Positions 22,870 to 35,926 of a DNA stretch of 64,000 nt are shown here, piece by piece (the first letter of the stretch is position 1; every line of letters starts with the position of its first letter). A model generated the notes under the pieces. The model ran no database searches, had not been told where the DNA came from, and saw only the letters and a program-made list of their open reading frames with translations. The translations under genes and the position numbers were made by a program. The DNA is from Gigaspora rosea (taxonomy: Eukaryota; Glomeromycota; Glomeromycetes; Diversisporales; Gigasporaceae). Location of the stretch: contig QKWP01000003.1 in NCBI GenBank assembly GCA_003550325.1, positions 262,847-326,846 on the forward strand, written 5' to 3'.

Positions 22870-24140
22870 CTATAAAATTTATATTGGTTAAATTCACTAA
22901 TATATTGATTAAACAGATTAAAAATTAAGTGTAACTTTAATTATTAGGGAATAAGTATAAGAAAATTATTAGTCCGCTGTCTGGGACTGTTCAAGCTTCT
23001 GAATTTTGATAAGACAACGCCTATGTTGCCTGCCGTAATTGGGTTACTAGAGCTGGACCTTTTATTTTAAAGTTGTAATTTTGATATAATAGTCGTAATT
23101 ATTATAACAAGATTTTAGTGATTTTAAAAATAGACTATGACGGAATTAAAGATACATGTGTAGGTTGCCAAATAACAAGCACATTTCTAGCATTTTTTTT
23201 TTTGCCCAAATCTATACTATATATTAAGTTTTACAAAAAGAAAACTGGGGTTTGGCTGTCTAATTATTTATTACATTTGATACTGCTTGTAGGTTGATAT
23301 GAATTCCACAAAGTGTCTATACTATCTAATATAGAATTCAAATAATTTAATTAAAAATTTCGACAATTAAGAAAATTAATTTCGCTACTAAGAAAAATTA
23401 ATTTCGACAGACTAAATGTCGAAATAATTTTTTATTAAGAGGAGCAATTTAGATACCCATGTATAGTTTTGTTCTTATGAGTTTATTGCCTTGTCAATAA
23501 AGGATTATCTCTATAAATATCAATGAATAATTATTAATAAGTATTATTATCAGTAGTCATAATCTGTATCATGAATTGATCTGAGATCAATGAAAATCAA
23601 GAAAACGCCTGATTTCGTTTCATCGTATGATATTATGTATGGCTATCTCAAAGTAAACGTATGCTCATATAAGTACAATACATATCGCATTAATATGCGA
23701 AATCATACGCCCAATTAACTGCGAAATTTTGTTTACATGGCACTTAACCATACTGTTATGCAAGCATAATATACAAGTTATTTAATAAAAAAGGCTATAT
23801 ATGACATGGATTTTTACAGGTATGCTGGGATAGTAGAATAGTTGTGGTAGACAACATTCGATCAGAATCATGTAATCATGGATAGGATAGTCTTTTACAG
23901 GCTGTAGTTGGGGCGGGCCTAGTTTAAAATTATTATAGATTTAATTTAATTTATGAATATATATAATATAAATATTATTCTAAATTTATCTATTATTAAT
24001 AATTTATTTTAGATTTTATAATATTAAATATATAATTATAAGTTAATACATATTAATTGATTGGATTTTATAATATATATAAATAGATTTATTAAAAATT
24101 TTTAAATAAAAATTATAAATATAAATAATTATAATTAATT
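22870..24140. other. Interval without recognisable gene
   Basis: AT-rich. A short inverted repeat lies at 23355-23425 (AAATTTCGACAATTAAGAAA and complements with ATTTCGAC). Otherwise nothing was recognised. Confidence 0.4.
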
Positions 24141-24142
24141 TA

Positions 24143-27100
24143 TTATATAGTTATCCATTGATCAATAGTATTAATAGCTATTTGAAGTTGATTATCAATA
24201 TTTTCTTGTGTTTCAGTATTATTTTCATCATCTAATTCATTATCATCATTATCATCATTATCTGTACTTTCATGATCAAAAATATTTTCATCTTCAACTT
24301 TTTTTTAATCCTTTTGTAAATGATTTAACTTGCTTATAGACTTCTTTTTTATAATATTCTAAACAATATTTACAAGCTGAATTATAACACTCATCATGAT
24401 AAGAATGTCCACAAATATCAGTTGAAAATCTAATTGGAATTGAACAATAATTACAAGCATCTAATGTTGGTTAATGAGCTGTATGATAACCTGTTGGCAA
24501 ACATTTAAGCACAAGAGTTTCATTTAATGTTGACATAAAAAATTTATTTTCCTCTTTTTTGTTTTTACTAGTAATTATTCGACTTTTTCCAATATTTTGA
24601 AAATTTTTTTGAAAATGTTCTAATAAAAATAAGCTACTTTTTTTTGTTAAATAATCTAATTGATTTGGCTTATGTATATGGATATACTTTTTTAGTACGA
24701 AAAGTATTAAATAGTTGATTATTATGTATATCTTATACATAAGATTGTTCAATAATATTATTTGCTGTATAGCTATTATTAATATTTGCTCATAATCGAC
24801 TATGAATATTTTCTACAAAATAATCATTAAAATTAACTAAAGATTCTGGTATAACATCTGCTAATGGATGATTAATTTGTTGCCAATAAAGATAATCTAA
24901 TATAAAAGCTAATGGTGCTTTATTATAATTTTTTCTTTTCCATCTTAATGCAAATGTCCATAATCAAAATAAAGTATCAAAATTTGTTTAAAATGTCCAG
25001 ATCTAAAAAGAATTGCATAAATATCCAAAGTTGCAGGTACTAAATTATCCAAAAGATCTATTACCATTCTATATTCTATATCTTTACAATTATTTCCAAA
25101 TTTTAATAAAATTTTTTGTGATATTTTTTTCCAACCATTATGAATTAATTCAAGTAATAAATTAATTCTCCAAGGCTTGGGCTTTTTTGCAAATTTTTTT
25201 TTATCACCAAATAAATAGTGAAAAAATTTTTCAAAAAATAAATGACGAACAAGAATTACTTGTTCACGAAAATTTAATGAAACATGAAGAGGACCAATAA
25301 TTGGAATAAAATTTTTAAAATTTTCAGAAACTAAAATAGAGTTATATTCAGGTGTATCAATATCTTTATAATAATGTGTTAAAATTTTTCTAATAAAATA
25401 TTGTTCTAACCAATCTGCAATTATTGGTATAACATTATTTTGAAGATATTGTTGTAATGACTCTATTGAAGTAATCATTTTTAATGCTTCTAAATAATCT
25501 TTTGTTGAATGTAAATTTTGTTTTTGTACACCAATTATTTTAAGATATTTTATTGATCTTTCTTCTTTACATTTACTTATAGCATCATCATATATATGTA
25601 TTGTAAGTAATTCAATTTGATTTTGATCTTCAAATTGAATTCGATTATTTATCCAATTAAATTTTTGTAAATTATAGCTCAGATCAAAAGTACCTTTAAT
25701 TTCAGAGTATAAATATTGTATAATAAGCAATTCTTCAATATTTTTTGGATTAAAAAATGAATTATTATTTATAATTGCCAAAGCTGGAGATGTATTAACA
25801 ACTGGTTTTGCTACACATGTTGGCATATGATTTACAGAACTTAGTGTTGTTGTATTGGGTTTACAAATTCCATGAATATTATAAAAATCATCAATATTAA
25901 AACAATAAAAAGTATTTGCCTAAATAATAATTAATATTTAATTAAAAAAATAAAAATTTAAAATTCATAAAATTAAATATAACTTATAACTTACATTTAA
26001 ATTAAAATATTCATTTATTCGTATTGGATGGGTTTTTGCAATATTTTTTTTATATTTTTGTATTGTTTTTGTATGAACACTAAGACCAGCATTTGATAAT
26101 GTATTAATTCCAGAACTAGACATTCCTGATGATTGTAAATAAAGGCCAAGATCTAATTTAAAATTTTTAACAAATTTATTTCTTATTCCAACTAAGAGAT
26201 AACAATATCCAACTACTTGTTTTTTTGCTTTTTCTTTATTTTTATAAAGTCTTTTTTTTGGAATTAGTGCATTAATCATTTCATCAAAAAATCCTCTTAA
26301 TTTTGGCTCATTTAATTCAATCATTTGCTGAAATTGTTCAGGATCTAATAAATATTCATTATTCTCTTTTTGATATTTTAATAACAAAGTTGTTAATAAT
26401 TCAATTTGCTGAGAAAATAAATAATTTTGAGCTTTAAAAAATAAATTATTATTAAAATAATTTAAAATTAAAAATTAAAACAATTAAATATAATATAGTT
26501 ATTACCTGAATTATTTAAAGTAGTTGCTATTAAATTATTATTTTGATCAATTAAAGATTCTATTTTTAAATAATGTATTATTAAAATAATTAAAATTAAA
26601 AATTAAACAATTAAAAATAATATAGAAATTACCTGAATTATTTAAAGTAGTTGCTATTAAATTATTATTTTGATCAATTAAAGATTCTATTTTTAAATCT
26701 TTTTGAACAATTAATTTAATTAATTGATCAAAATTTTCTAAATCAATTGAAACCATATTATTGGTTATATCAACTTTAATATCTACAAATAGTTGATTAA
26801 TTTCATTTAAATTATTTTCAATTAAATATTCTTTTTGAGCTTCAATTAATTCTATAAGATTTACTGAATTTTTAATTTCAGATTCATTAGTTTTAATTAA
26901 ATTACTAATCGCCATTAAATTTGAAGTAGTAGAGTCATTGATTTCAATTAAATTATTAATATTCATTAAATTTGCTAAAGTATTAAATCTATTAGGTTCA
27001 TTTAAATCATTAATTTCCATTAAATTTGAATTGACTAATTCTTGATTTCTATTTATTGTAGATATTTGAAGTCGATGAGAATCTACAATTTTCATATAAC

Positions 27101-27260
27101 ACTCAAAACATAATTTATCAAATCCAACTTTAAGATCTTTATAATATTCTTTATCAGGACAATTATAAATTTTAATTTTAAGATTGTCTGTAATATTTCT
27201 AAAATAAATCATACTTTTAAAACAAAATGAACAATTTCGTTGAATATTTTGTTGAGACAT
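24143..27260 (-). pseudogene. Three-exon multicopy-family gene with C-terminal RING-like cluster, decayed
   Basis: Exon 1 27260-26633, exon 2 26431-25995 and exon 3 25919-24143 join with consistent phases (1, then 0) at GT-AG borders. Exon 1 has two Cys-x2-Cys pairs (CSFC, CFEC) and leucine/isoleucine-asparagine repeats. Exon 2 carries a helical domain with SSGINTLSNAGLSVHTKTIQ. Exon 3 starts with FNIDDFYNIHG, followed by PLHVSLNFREQ and KPKPWRINLLLELIHNGW, then (after a frameshift near 24955) WKRKNYNKAPLAF and VENIHSRL, then Cys-x2-Cys, Cys-x-His, His-x3-Cys and Cys-x2-Cys like a RING finger, and an acidic tail. Stops include TGA at 24792-24790 (expected Arg) and a TAA (expected Gln) near 24472, both explicable as C-to-T. 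The family looks like the large repeated DDE-like/uncharacterised families of Rhizophagus; exact superfamily not determined. Confidence 0.7.
26450..26699 (-). repeat. ~120-bp tandem duplication of an exon end plus intron start
   Basis: The block containing ACCTGAATTATTTAAAG (plus strand) occurs at 26504 and again at 26631, offset 127 bp. It copies the last exon-1 codons and the 5' splice site, so two identical donor sites are available; the upstream one (26632) gives the correct phase into exon 2. Confidence 0.8.
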
Positions 27261-28893
27261 TTTTTAAAAAGCTTGTAAATATATTTAAAAATTTGTAAAT
27301 ATGTATTTAAAAAAAATTAAATTTTTTTTAAAAAAATTTAAATATTATTTATTTATATATTTATTTTTTTATTATAAATTATAAATTTTAATTTATTATA
27401 ATGGTTTAAAATTATTATAAAATAATATTTCAAAATTTCATAATTTTTTAATTGTATAATAAATATTTCATTGTTATAATAATAAATTTTTAATTAAATA
27501 TACACAATGGTAATAAATTTGGTTAGAAAAATTCTTTGTATACATTAAATATCCATACAAATAATTTCATCAGCATCTAAAATGACAAATAAATTAATGT
27601 AATATTACATAAAATTGAAGTTCCTCAAAATAAATAACTTCTATTTAATTGCTTATTGATTAGATTATATAATATTAATAGCAACTACTAATAAGTGATA
27701 TCAAATATTTAATCTTATATTGTGTCAGTCATAAGGAATTGATCTGAGATACAAACATACGTACGTGCAAGGTTGCATTTCAGATGATGAATATATAGCA
27801 AATATACAGTATATAATTGATAAAGTATGTATAATAGAAATTAAAATTGTATGTATAATTCATAAAAGAAATTCTTTAAAAGATTTTATCTATAACCTAT
27901 ACCAACCCTAACATGAAGAAAGACAATATTAGTGCTCACCCTAACCCTAACTATTAAAAGGAGATTACTAATAAAAGATAAATTTTATAAGTATTACTAA
28001 CCATACATACTTTTGTAAATTTTTTTTGCTTATATCTATATATAAATTACTTAGATACGGGTTTATACAATACATATTTCCATAATACCCCCGGATGATA
28101 GGTCAGACAACTACTTGGGAATTCAAAATTTTTAATAAATTCGTAAAATACTATATATTTCAACTAAATAAATTTAATGGACATTTAAAAAAAATGTAAC
28201 TACTTAATAATTTAATGAACATATAAAAAAAACTAATTAACAGGTTTATATATTCTATTTAATAAAAAATTTATTTTTATTCAATAAATTTTTTTTGTAT
28301 ATAGTTGACCCTATACAATGAACCTCTTTTTTGACTAAAATTTTCAAATTACATAATAAATAGCTCACTATAAAAACACTATGGGCTTTAATAAACTTTT
28401 TAATTTGATATACATGCAATTGCTAATTGGCTGGCTATCTCATAATAAACCCGCTATAGTCCAATGATTATCTAGTAAATATGAGTCATGTGTGCATGAG
28501 GAGATAGTTGCTGATTGGTCAGATATCTCATGATAAACCCGTGCTTTTCTAAAATGTGAGAAAGTTCTCCATGCTCTTAAAACATAGATATTACTATACA
28601 CCAATATGATTGTATATTCGTATTACATAAATTCATTGTTTTCATTTTTTTTTAATCATCTAGTACTGCCTAGATGTAGAAATAAAGAAATGACACAAGT
28701 ACGAAAACAACATACTGATTTTTTTGGATTTTAGAGGCATAATCTTGGATCTGAAGGTAAAAAGTACTAGCAAATGCCATATTTTGCAGAACAAATTCTC
28801 CTTTATGCTCGGTTGTAGCTACGGCTTTGGTTTTGGCTTTGCGCCAAATAGTGTGAATGCTTGTGGTATTCGAATATGATGTGTACTAATATG
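27261..28893. other. AT-rich interval without recognisable gene
   Basis: No coding signal. A short CCCTAACCCTAAC tract lies at 27937-27951. Confidence 0.4.
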
Positions 28894-28897
28894 ATAT

Positions 28898-29064
28898 TGT
28901 TATAGAATAAGTTTTAGTATTAGTTTCTTGAATGTATTTTCTAATATTAATTTAGTTATATTTTATTATATTATTTTATTATATTATTATTTTAAATTAT
29001 ATTATTATTATTTTATATTATTAACTATATATGGCTTAGTTAGAAGTATGAGTAACATGGTTAA
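28898..29064 (+). repeat. 5' LTR, left part
   Basis: 28908-29060 is nearly identical to 47858-48012 of the 3' LTR. The match stops at the TTAA (29061-29064), where the inserted transposon begins, and resumes at 38512. Confidence 0.85.
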
Positions 29065-30898
29065 TTGCTGATCTGGATAAGATCAGTACAATTACTATAT
29101 TTGGATAATAACCAAATTTGGGGCAATTTTATTATAGTATTTATAATATACTCAAATCTAATTAAGGCTACTATAAATATCGTCATACTGTAGAATACCA
29201 TCATATGATTGGCTAATTTACATCAATCAAAATGACCAATCAAATTTTTTTTTTGGGAGCACCAGGCTTCACTGTCATCATAGTCTTTATCTACAGAGCA
29301 CCAAGTCTTCATTACCGTCATCGTAGTCTTTGTCTATAGGTACCGTCGTTCATAGGTGCCGTCGTTTGCAAGAGTTATTAGTTGATAAGTGTAGGCCTTG
29401 ATTTGGTTCTTCATTTAGCCTTACTTGTGCATTAACGCCTTTTGGGTTTTTATACATTATTTGATGGTGAATTTCTGTTTATTATGTCATTAATGGAAGC
29501 GCTAGAATGATTTTTAATACCGTTTCACAGTGGTTTTATGCATATGCATATTGTAATTTGTGATATATTTTTACGAAGACTTATGTTAGGGTTACGTAAC
29601 GATAAAGATAGAATTGGTGTCGAAAAAAGTTGAAAAAAAAAATGAAAGGCATACTTATTATCAAAATAGGCAGAGATGGATTACGTTAGTGGAATATTTG
29701 ATGTTGAATTTTACTGTATTTTAATAGAATTGACGCAGAAAGGGACAAGAATAAGCGGTTCATTTATTACCAAAAAATCAGCACGGGTAAGTGCACTAGT
29801 GGAATATTCACAATTGCTGACAGAAATGAGAATAGTCATTCATTCATTATCAAAAATTAATAGAGATGAATATTCGATTAGTAACTAGAATTGGAGTCAA
29901 AAAGGTAAGATATGGCATTCATTTATTATCAAAAATTGGCAGAGATATAAGCATTAGTAGACCTGTGATTGGCAACTTAAAAAAGAAAGAGATAGTTAAT
30001 GCATAATGTTGGATGTTATTATCTTAACAGAATTGGTGTTAAAAAAGAGAGTCTTAAATCTATAATATATGCATTATCCGAATTGTTTTGCAAAATGTTT
30101 TCACTATGAAGCTTTGATAGTTTAATCCTTGCGAATGAATTGCTAGGACTGCTTGCAATTAAATCTTTGGTAACATATTTTCAGGAATTCTTGGGAGAAT
30201 TGAACGAACAAATAAAATAATCAATTTATTTTTAAAGTAGCAAGCCAGTTATGACGAATTTACTTACTCCCAGCTAATGTTTAATCAATGAATTGCTTGA
30301 ATTTAATTTTTTTGCTTGAATGAGTGAGGAATTCTAAACAAACACATTTCGTCACATGAAGCATGAGTTAATTTTATTGATTGAATAGGAAATTATGATA
30401 ACCGAAGCTTTACTTCGGATAGACTAATTTCCAGATTGGTGCACATATAAATATTTTATTAATTTTTTTCATCTGTACATCTCCTGTATTTGAAACAAAA
30501 AAAAAACAAATAAAAATCAAATTAATATATAAATTGAGTCTTGCAGTTTTACTGGTTGATATGCCAATCTTTTATCACGTGATTCTAAAGTTCATTTCCA
30601 CTATAACTACAAATAAAGTTAGATTGTTTGCTAAATTAGGTAAATATTAGATATACCCATAGATAATTTATTTAACATTAACTATTTACAAAAAGTGATT
30701 GTTACTTTAACTTCCAATTAATGTTAACAATATAAAATTAATACTAGTTTAGGTAAGATCAACATAAATATTAGACGCATATAGTACCAGTGCAAAGGAT
30801 CAGTTTTTACTTTCACGATGAGCAAACATTTCGATATGAGAGTTACTTTAATTTCACCCAGTATTTTAGTAGAATATCTTCATTATGGTCCTTATTCT
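29065..30898. other. 5' non-coding part of the TTAA transposon
   Basis: No ORF of coding character. It contains the left inverted repeat, a degenerate GTCATCGTAGTCTTTRTCTA-type repeat at 29255-29375 and a minisatellite. Confidence 0.5.
29640..30080 (+). repeat. Degenerate ~75-100-bp minisatellite
   Basis: The motif CATTYATTATCAAAAATTRGCAG followed by AGATG and GTTAGTGGAATATT or ATTAGTA recurs near 29650, 29755, 29845 and 29915. The 70-codon ORF 29676-29888 is a translation of it. Confidence 0.5.
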
Positions 30899-32729
30899 CG
30901 ATTTGGTAGAACTTTAAGACAACTGAATTAGACAATAATAATGAAAGGTTTTTTCCTATTCGTGTTGGCCAAACAACATGTATATATCTTAATGGTTGTA
31001 AGTTCATTATTCATATTGTAATTGGTAATAGCGAAGATTGCTTAAAACCCAGTTGGTGCTGTATATCTGGTGAACAAAATGTAACAGAAACTTCATCGAC
31101 AAAAGCTATTTCTTCTGTATATCAAAAATTATTCGGTACTGCAACACAATATTCTGGATCTATAGTTTTTGGAATAGATAATCAATATATTATAGATCAG
31201 TTATGTGCTGATATTAATTTTTATCCATACCAAATTTATTTTTCAAAATACAAAATTTTTATCTATAGTATTGGTACCTCTTCTAACATAGATTGGCATA
31301 ATGCTGGTCCTGGTTTTTGTTCTTCACTTGTTCATCCTTATCAAAAGAAACATGCAGTTTTTGTTTCAAAAATCCTTGAGGATGAGTGCGTAATTGAATT
31401 ATACCAAAATGCAAATAAAATAAAATCCTTTTATGGATCTACACTATTCGATGTATGGAAAAACTCTGGGTTTATTAAAAAATTTGACAGAATGGATCTT
31501 TTTGGTCTTATGAGTAATAATACGCAACTACTAATTAAACAACATCGTACTTCAACATGCTTACCAGAAGATTGGATAAATATACTATTAATGACTACTC
31601 TTTATGAATATCATCTGAAAAAAAGAACTCAGTCAAATATCAATTGGTATCATATTTTTCAAGAGTGGATAATTGAACTATATACATCTCTTAAATCGAT
31701 ATATCCAAAACGGCATACTTTCAGCAAGCACGAAATTGGGGCATGGCAAGCTATGCTACGATCAGCAGGATGTTACAAGATTACTCCTTTTCCAAAAGAT
31801 GAATCTAAGGTTTTTTTTTATTATTAATAAAATATATATATGTTACTAATTATATACTATAATAGTATCAATTTTGGACAAAAGCTGTGAATTCAACCAA
31901 AGATCAAGATGCTTTAATATATCTACACGCAGCTGGATTTTTAAATACTGTACCAACATACATGCATAATACTACACAAATATTTTGGTTATGCTTTAAT
32001 CGAGCTTTGGAGAATAATAAAAGAAATTGTGACAGAAAGCGACGAATATTATCCATTATTGCTGATCAATTTACTTATGTTGAATTAGAGCAAAAATTGA
32101 GAGTACGAGTTAAATTTATTTTGTATAGTCAATTTTTATTGATTATAATAATATTAATACCAATACTATAATCTAAATTTCAATTAAAGGTGGGTAGACA
32201 TGCTATTTCAAAAGTTAGAAAATATGGACGGATTAACGGATATGGCGCACCTTCGCTTCAAAAATCAGAAATATCTCGTGTCAAATTAACACTCGAAATG
32301 ATTACGCAATTCAAAGAATTTTTTTCTGATAAAGCGAATGTTAATCCAAGTTCTTATAAAACTGAGTCAAATTCAGGTTTACCTGTTCGTTATTTGCGCA
32401 ATACAAAAAAAAATCTCTGGAAAAAGTTTTCTGAAATATACCCCAATGGAATGCGGCGTACTTCATTTATAGTACAACTTCAAGGCGAACGATTTCTTTA
32501 TAAAGATAATCTTGGAGGATTGTGTTCGACTTGTAACTAATATGGTTATATGTTTTTGATGAGATCAAGGTACTTATCGAAAAGTATATTTGTGAGACAT
32601 ATATTAAGGTAATCTCTATTACATAATTGCATATATTTTTTTTAATTTAATATATTTGAACAATAATCTATAATATGTATATAGAAAGATTAATAGATCG
32701 GATGTATATTTTTCAACAATACCTACAGC

Positions 32730-34107
32730 TAGTGATTTTGGCTGATATGAAAAAGTCGGCTAAGCCAAAAATTTTCGGCTTAGCCAGTCGATTTTTTCAA
32801 AATCAGCTAATCGATTTTTATTTTCCCAAAAATAGAAAATATAATTAACGTGTGATTACGCACAAAAACAGGTTTTTTTTTTCATCAATGAATATTCTCG
32901 GGCACTTTAAACAGGTTTATTTAATTATTTTGTATTACAAATTGCCAAAAATATCTCTCCTTTCCCGGCATCATAATTTATAACAATTGTAAAGCATAAA
33001 AAATGTATGCTATTATTAAAATCATCGGGATCAGTTATCACAGGAAATTTTATTTAAAATGCATCATAATCATGTGGTGGGAATATTCAATAATTACATT
33101 TCCATTAATAGATTATTTTAACGATAATATGTAATTATTACTAAATCGGATATAGCATGAGAATACTGCTGCATAACAAAGGACAATTGACGAAAGGTTC
33201 ATAATTTAAACGTATCCATTAATCATATTTGGATACATTGTTTATAATTAAATTTGCGCTATACCCAAAATAAATAGTTAATTTAGAAAAAGCACGTACA
33301 AATATAAATAATAATGATACTTATCTGATGTAGTTGTGTATTTTGAGAGATTTTTGGTTGTCCCGCGTTATTTTGTCCACCTTGACACCCTGCACTGGAA
33401 ATATCTCAACTTCTAACATATATATGCTATATCAAAAAACAGTATAAAATTGTAATATTAGAACTTTTATTTAATAGCCCCAAAGCAGGTTGTGTAAATA
33501 AAATTTTTGAGGTATTGTCCTGACCTCGTTTGTAAATAGTATTGAGCCGATATGCATCTACGCATGTTACTCTGAAAAAAAAGTAATTTTCTCTATAAAA
33601 AAAAAATTCAAAAATAAGAAATACATATTAATATGCGATTTTGAAAATTCTTACTTACCGATTTCGCAACATGCTACTATAAAGCTTCCCATTCAATTTA
33701 TAATGTATAAAAGATATCTGATTATATATGATGATTTTAATAAAATTAGGTTTATCTAAAGCTTGATTTAGCCTTAACAGCCCAAAATCAATATCTTAAA
33801 AGAATCATCTTGTTGTCATCCATATGTATTTTAATTATAGAAAGTACAAACAATATTAATATTGAGAAAAAAAAATTGGAACAATTTATAAATGTAATAA
33901 ATATAGCCACGTAACTATTTGGAAACGGTTCATACAGTGTAAATTCACGCCCTAAATGACTCATTCAAGCCAAGCAAATGACCTTATGCAAGGCATATAA
34001 TTTACAAAAAATAAATATTAATTTATATTAAATCAAATGCATATAAAAAGAAAACGGTTACCTTTAATCAAATTCAATATTCGTTAATAATCAATCCACT
34101 TTACAAA
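32730..34107. other. 5' non-coding part of the hAT element
   Basis: Contains the terminal inverted repeat and subterminal palindromes; the rest is AT-rich with no ORF. Presumably includes the transposase promoter, which could not be recognised. Confidence 0.5.
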
Positions 34108-35926
34108 ATGTCCTTAAAAAATTTTTCTGATGAAGACTTGTATTTAGATGAACCACATATATCACTAGGCGAAGGATCGAATTTAATTTCAAATAAAGAA
34201 TTATTCTCATCTGATGATGAAAGAAGATCTTTATCGCTAGATGAAGAGCTTCATTTGCCATTAGATAGTGAATCTTTTCCGACTAATGAACTTTCATCAG
34301 AAAATGAATATTCTTTAAATAATGCACCTTCTTTAAATAAAGAATCGCCTAATATTTTATATATGTTTACTCAAAATAAAAGAAAAATTAGTAAATTACC
34401 CAATATTAATACTAAAAAAAGGTCTAAGCCGGGAAAAAGTTGGGTATGGAAACACATGAAAAAAGACAAACTTAACAAAAAAGTTATATGCCAAGTATGG
34501 GTTGGCGATAATGATAAAAAGCAACAATGCCCAAGTACTTTTGAACTCTCAACCAGTACAACAAATTTAGCATCTCATCTCCGAGCTGATCATAGATTAG
34601 ATAAAAATGGGCCTTTATTACCTCTAAGTGGTATTAAAGAAATAACCCAACCACTAACTGTTCAATTAGATTCATCTCAATCTACTCTGCCAGAATTATT
34701 TAGTCGTAGAATGCCATTGCCAGAAAAAAAACAAAACAGAATTACCTCCCGAATCTTAGCTTGGATAATTGATGATATGCAACCCTTCAATGTTTTAAAA
34801 AATGACCGATTTCATGATCTTTTATATAAAGCAGAGCCACAATATCAATTTCCAGGTAGAGATATGTATAAACAAAAAATGTATGAGGCAGTAAACTATA
34901 CCGAAAATAGTTTAAGAAATTTAATTGACAATACGTTAGAATCTTTTGCATTTACCACAGACTTGTGGACTCAAGACCACAAACCATATATTGGAATTAC
35001 GGCCCACTGGCTCTCTTCAGAATTTGAAATGCATAAAGCTATACTCACTATTGAAAGTTTCCAATATCCACATACATCAGATAAAATTGAAGATTGTTTA
35101 CTAAGAGAGTTAGCTAAATGGGGTTTAAGTGACAAATGTGTAGCCGGTGTAACTGATAATGCCAGTTCAATGGTAAAAGCATTAAAAAATATTGAGATTT
35201 TACATGTAAAATGTACAGCTCATACCATTCAACTCGGTATTACAGATGGTTTAAAACAGGCTACTGACTTAATTGACCGTGCAAAAGCTCTAAATTCATT
35301 TGTTGCTGGGAAAGACAAAATTAGAGAAAGACTACGATTAATACAAATTGAAATATTTAAAGAAAAAAATCCATTACTTAACAATAAAAATATTTCTGCT
35401 CTTGATCCAATATCCAACAATACCGCGACCAGATGGAACTCAACCCATTCATTGTTAGAACGTCTACTTTATCTTTACGAAGCTATAAAAAAACTACAAA
35501 AAGATCTTGTATAAGATAAAGATAGGAATATTAGAAAAAATGCTAAAGCATTAGAAGAGTTGCTCTTTGAAGAAGAAGATTTATTAGGAATTCAAGAGTT
35601 GGTTAAGTTGCTAGGTCCCTTTGCGCATGTTACAACCATAAGACATGCCCAGATGATAAAATACGATCCTTCTGATCCTCTTTATAAAAAACATAACCCC
35701 TTAGTCTTTTGGCGAGATAATAAATTAACACTTCCCTTAATGGCACAACAAGCACGACGGTATTTGGCAATTCCGGGAACCTCAGTTTACTCAGAGCGTC
35801 TCTTCTCTGATGCCGGAAACGTCATAACTGATAAATGAAATCGTCTTCTTCCCAACACAGTTCATGATCTACTTTTTCTTAAAGAAAACCAGAATTGTTT
35901 TAATCACTATCCTGATTTAAACTAGT
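34108..35926 (+). pseudogene. hAT transposase with BED finger, internally deleted
   Basis: ATG at 34108; 468 codons to a TAA at 35512, then the same frame continues. Acidic N-terminus, BED finger at about residues 111-165 (WVWKHM; Cys in VICQVW and QQCPS; His pair in SHLRADH), then MQPFNVLKNDRFHDLL, the catalytic-Asp blocks FTTDLWT and VTDNASSMVKA, and KCTAHTIQLGI with conserved Cys/His. After LVKLLGPFAHVTT the usual middle is missing (a deletion of roughly 100+ residues judged from the family) and sequence resumes at the hATC dimerisation domain (NPLVFWRDN, ARRYLAIPGTSVYSERLFS). The final conserved Arg before NRLLPNTVHDL is TGA (35836). Inactive. Confidence 0.9.
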
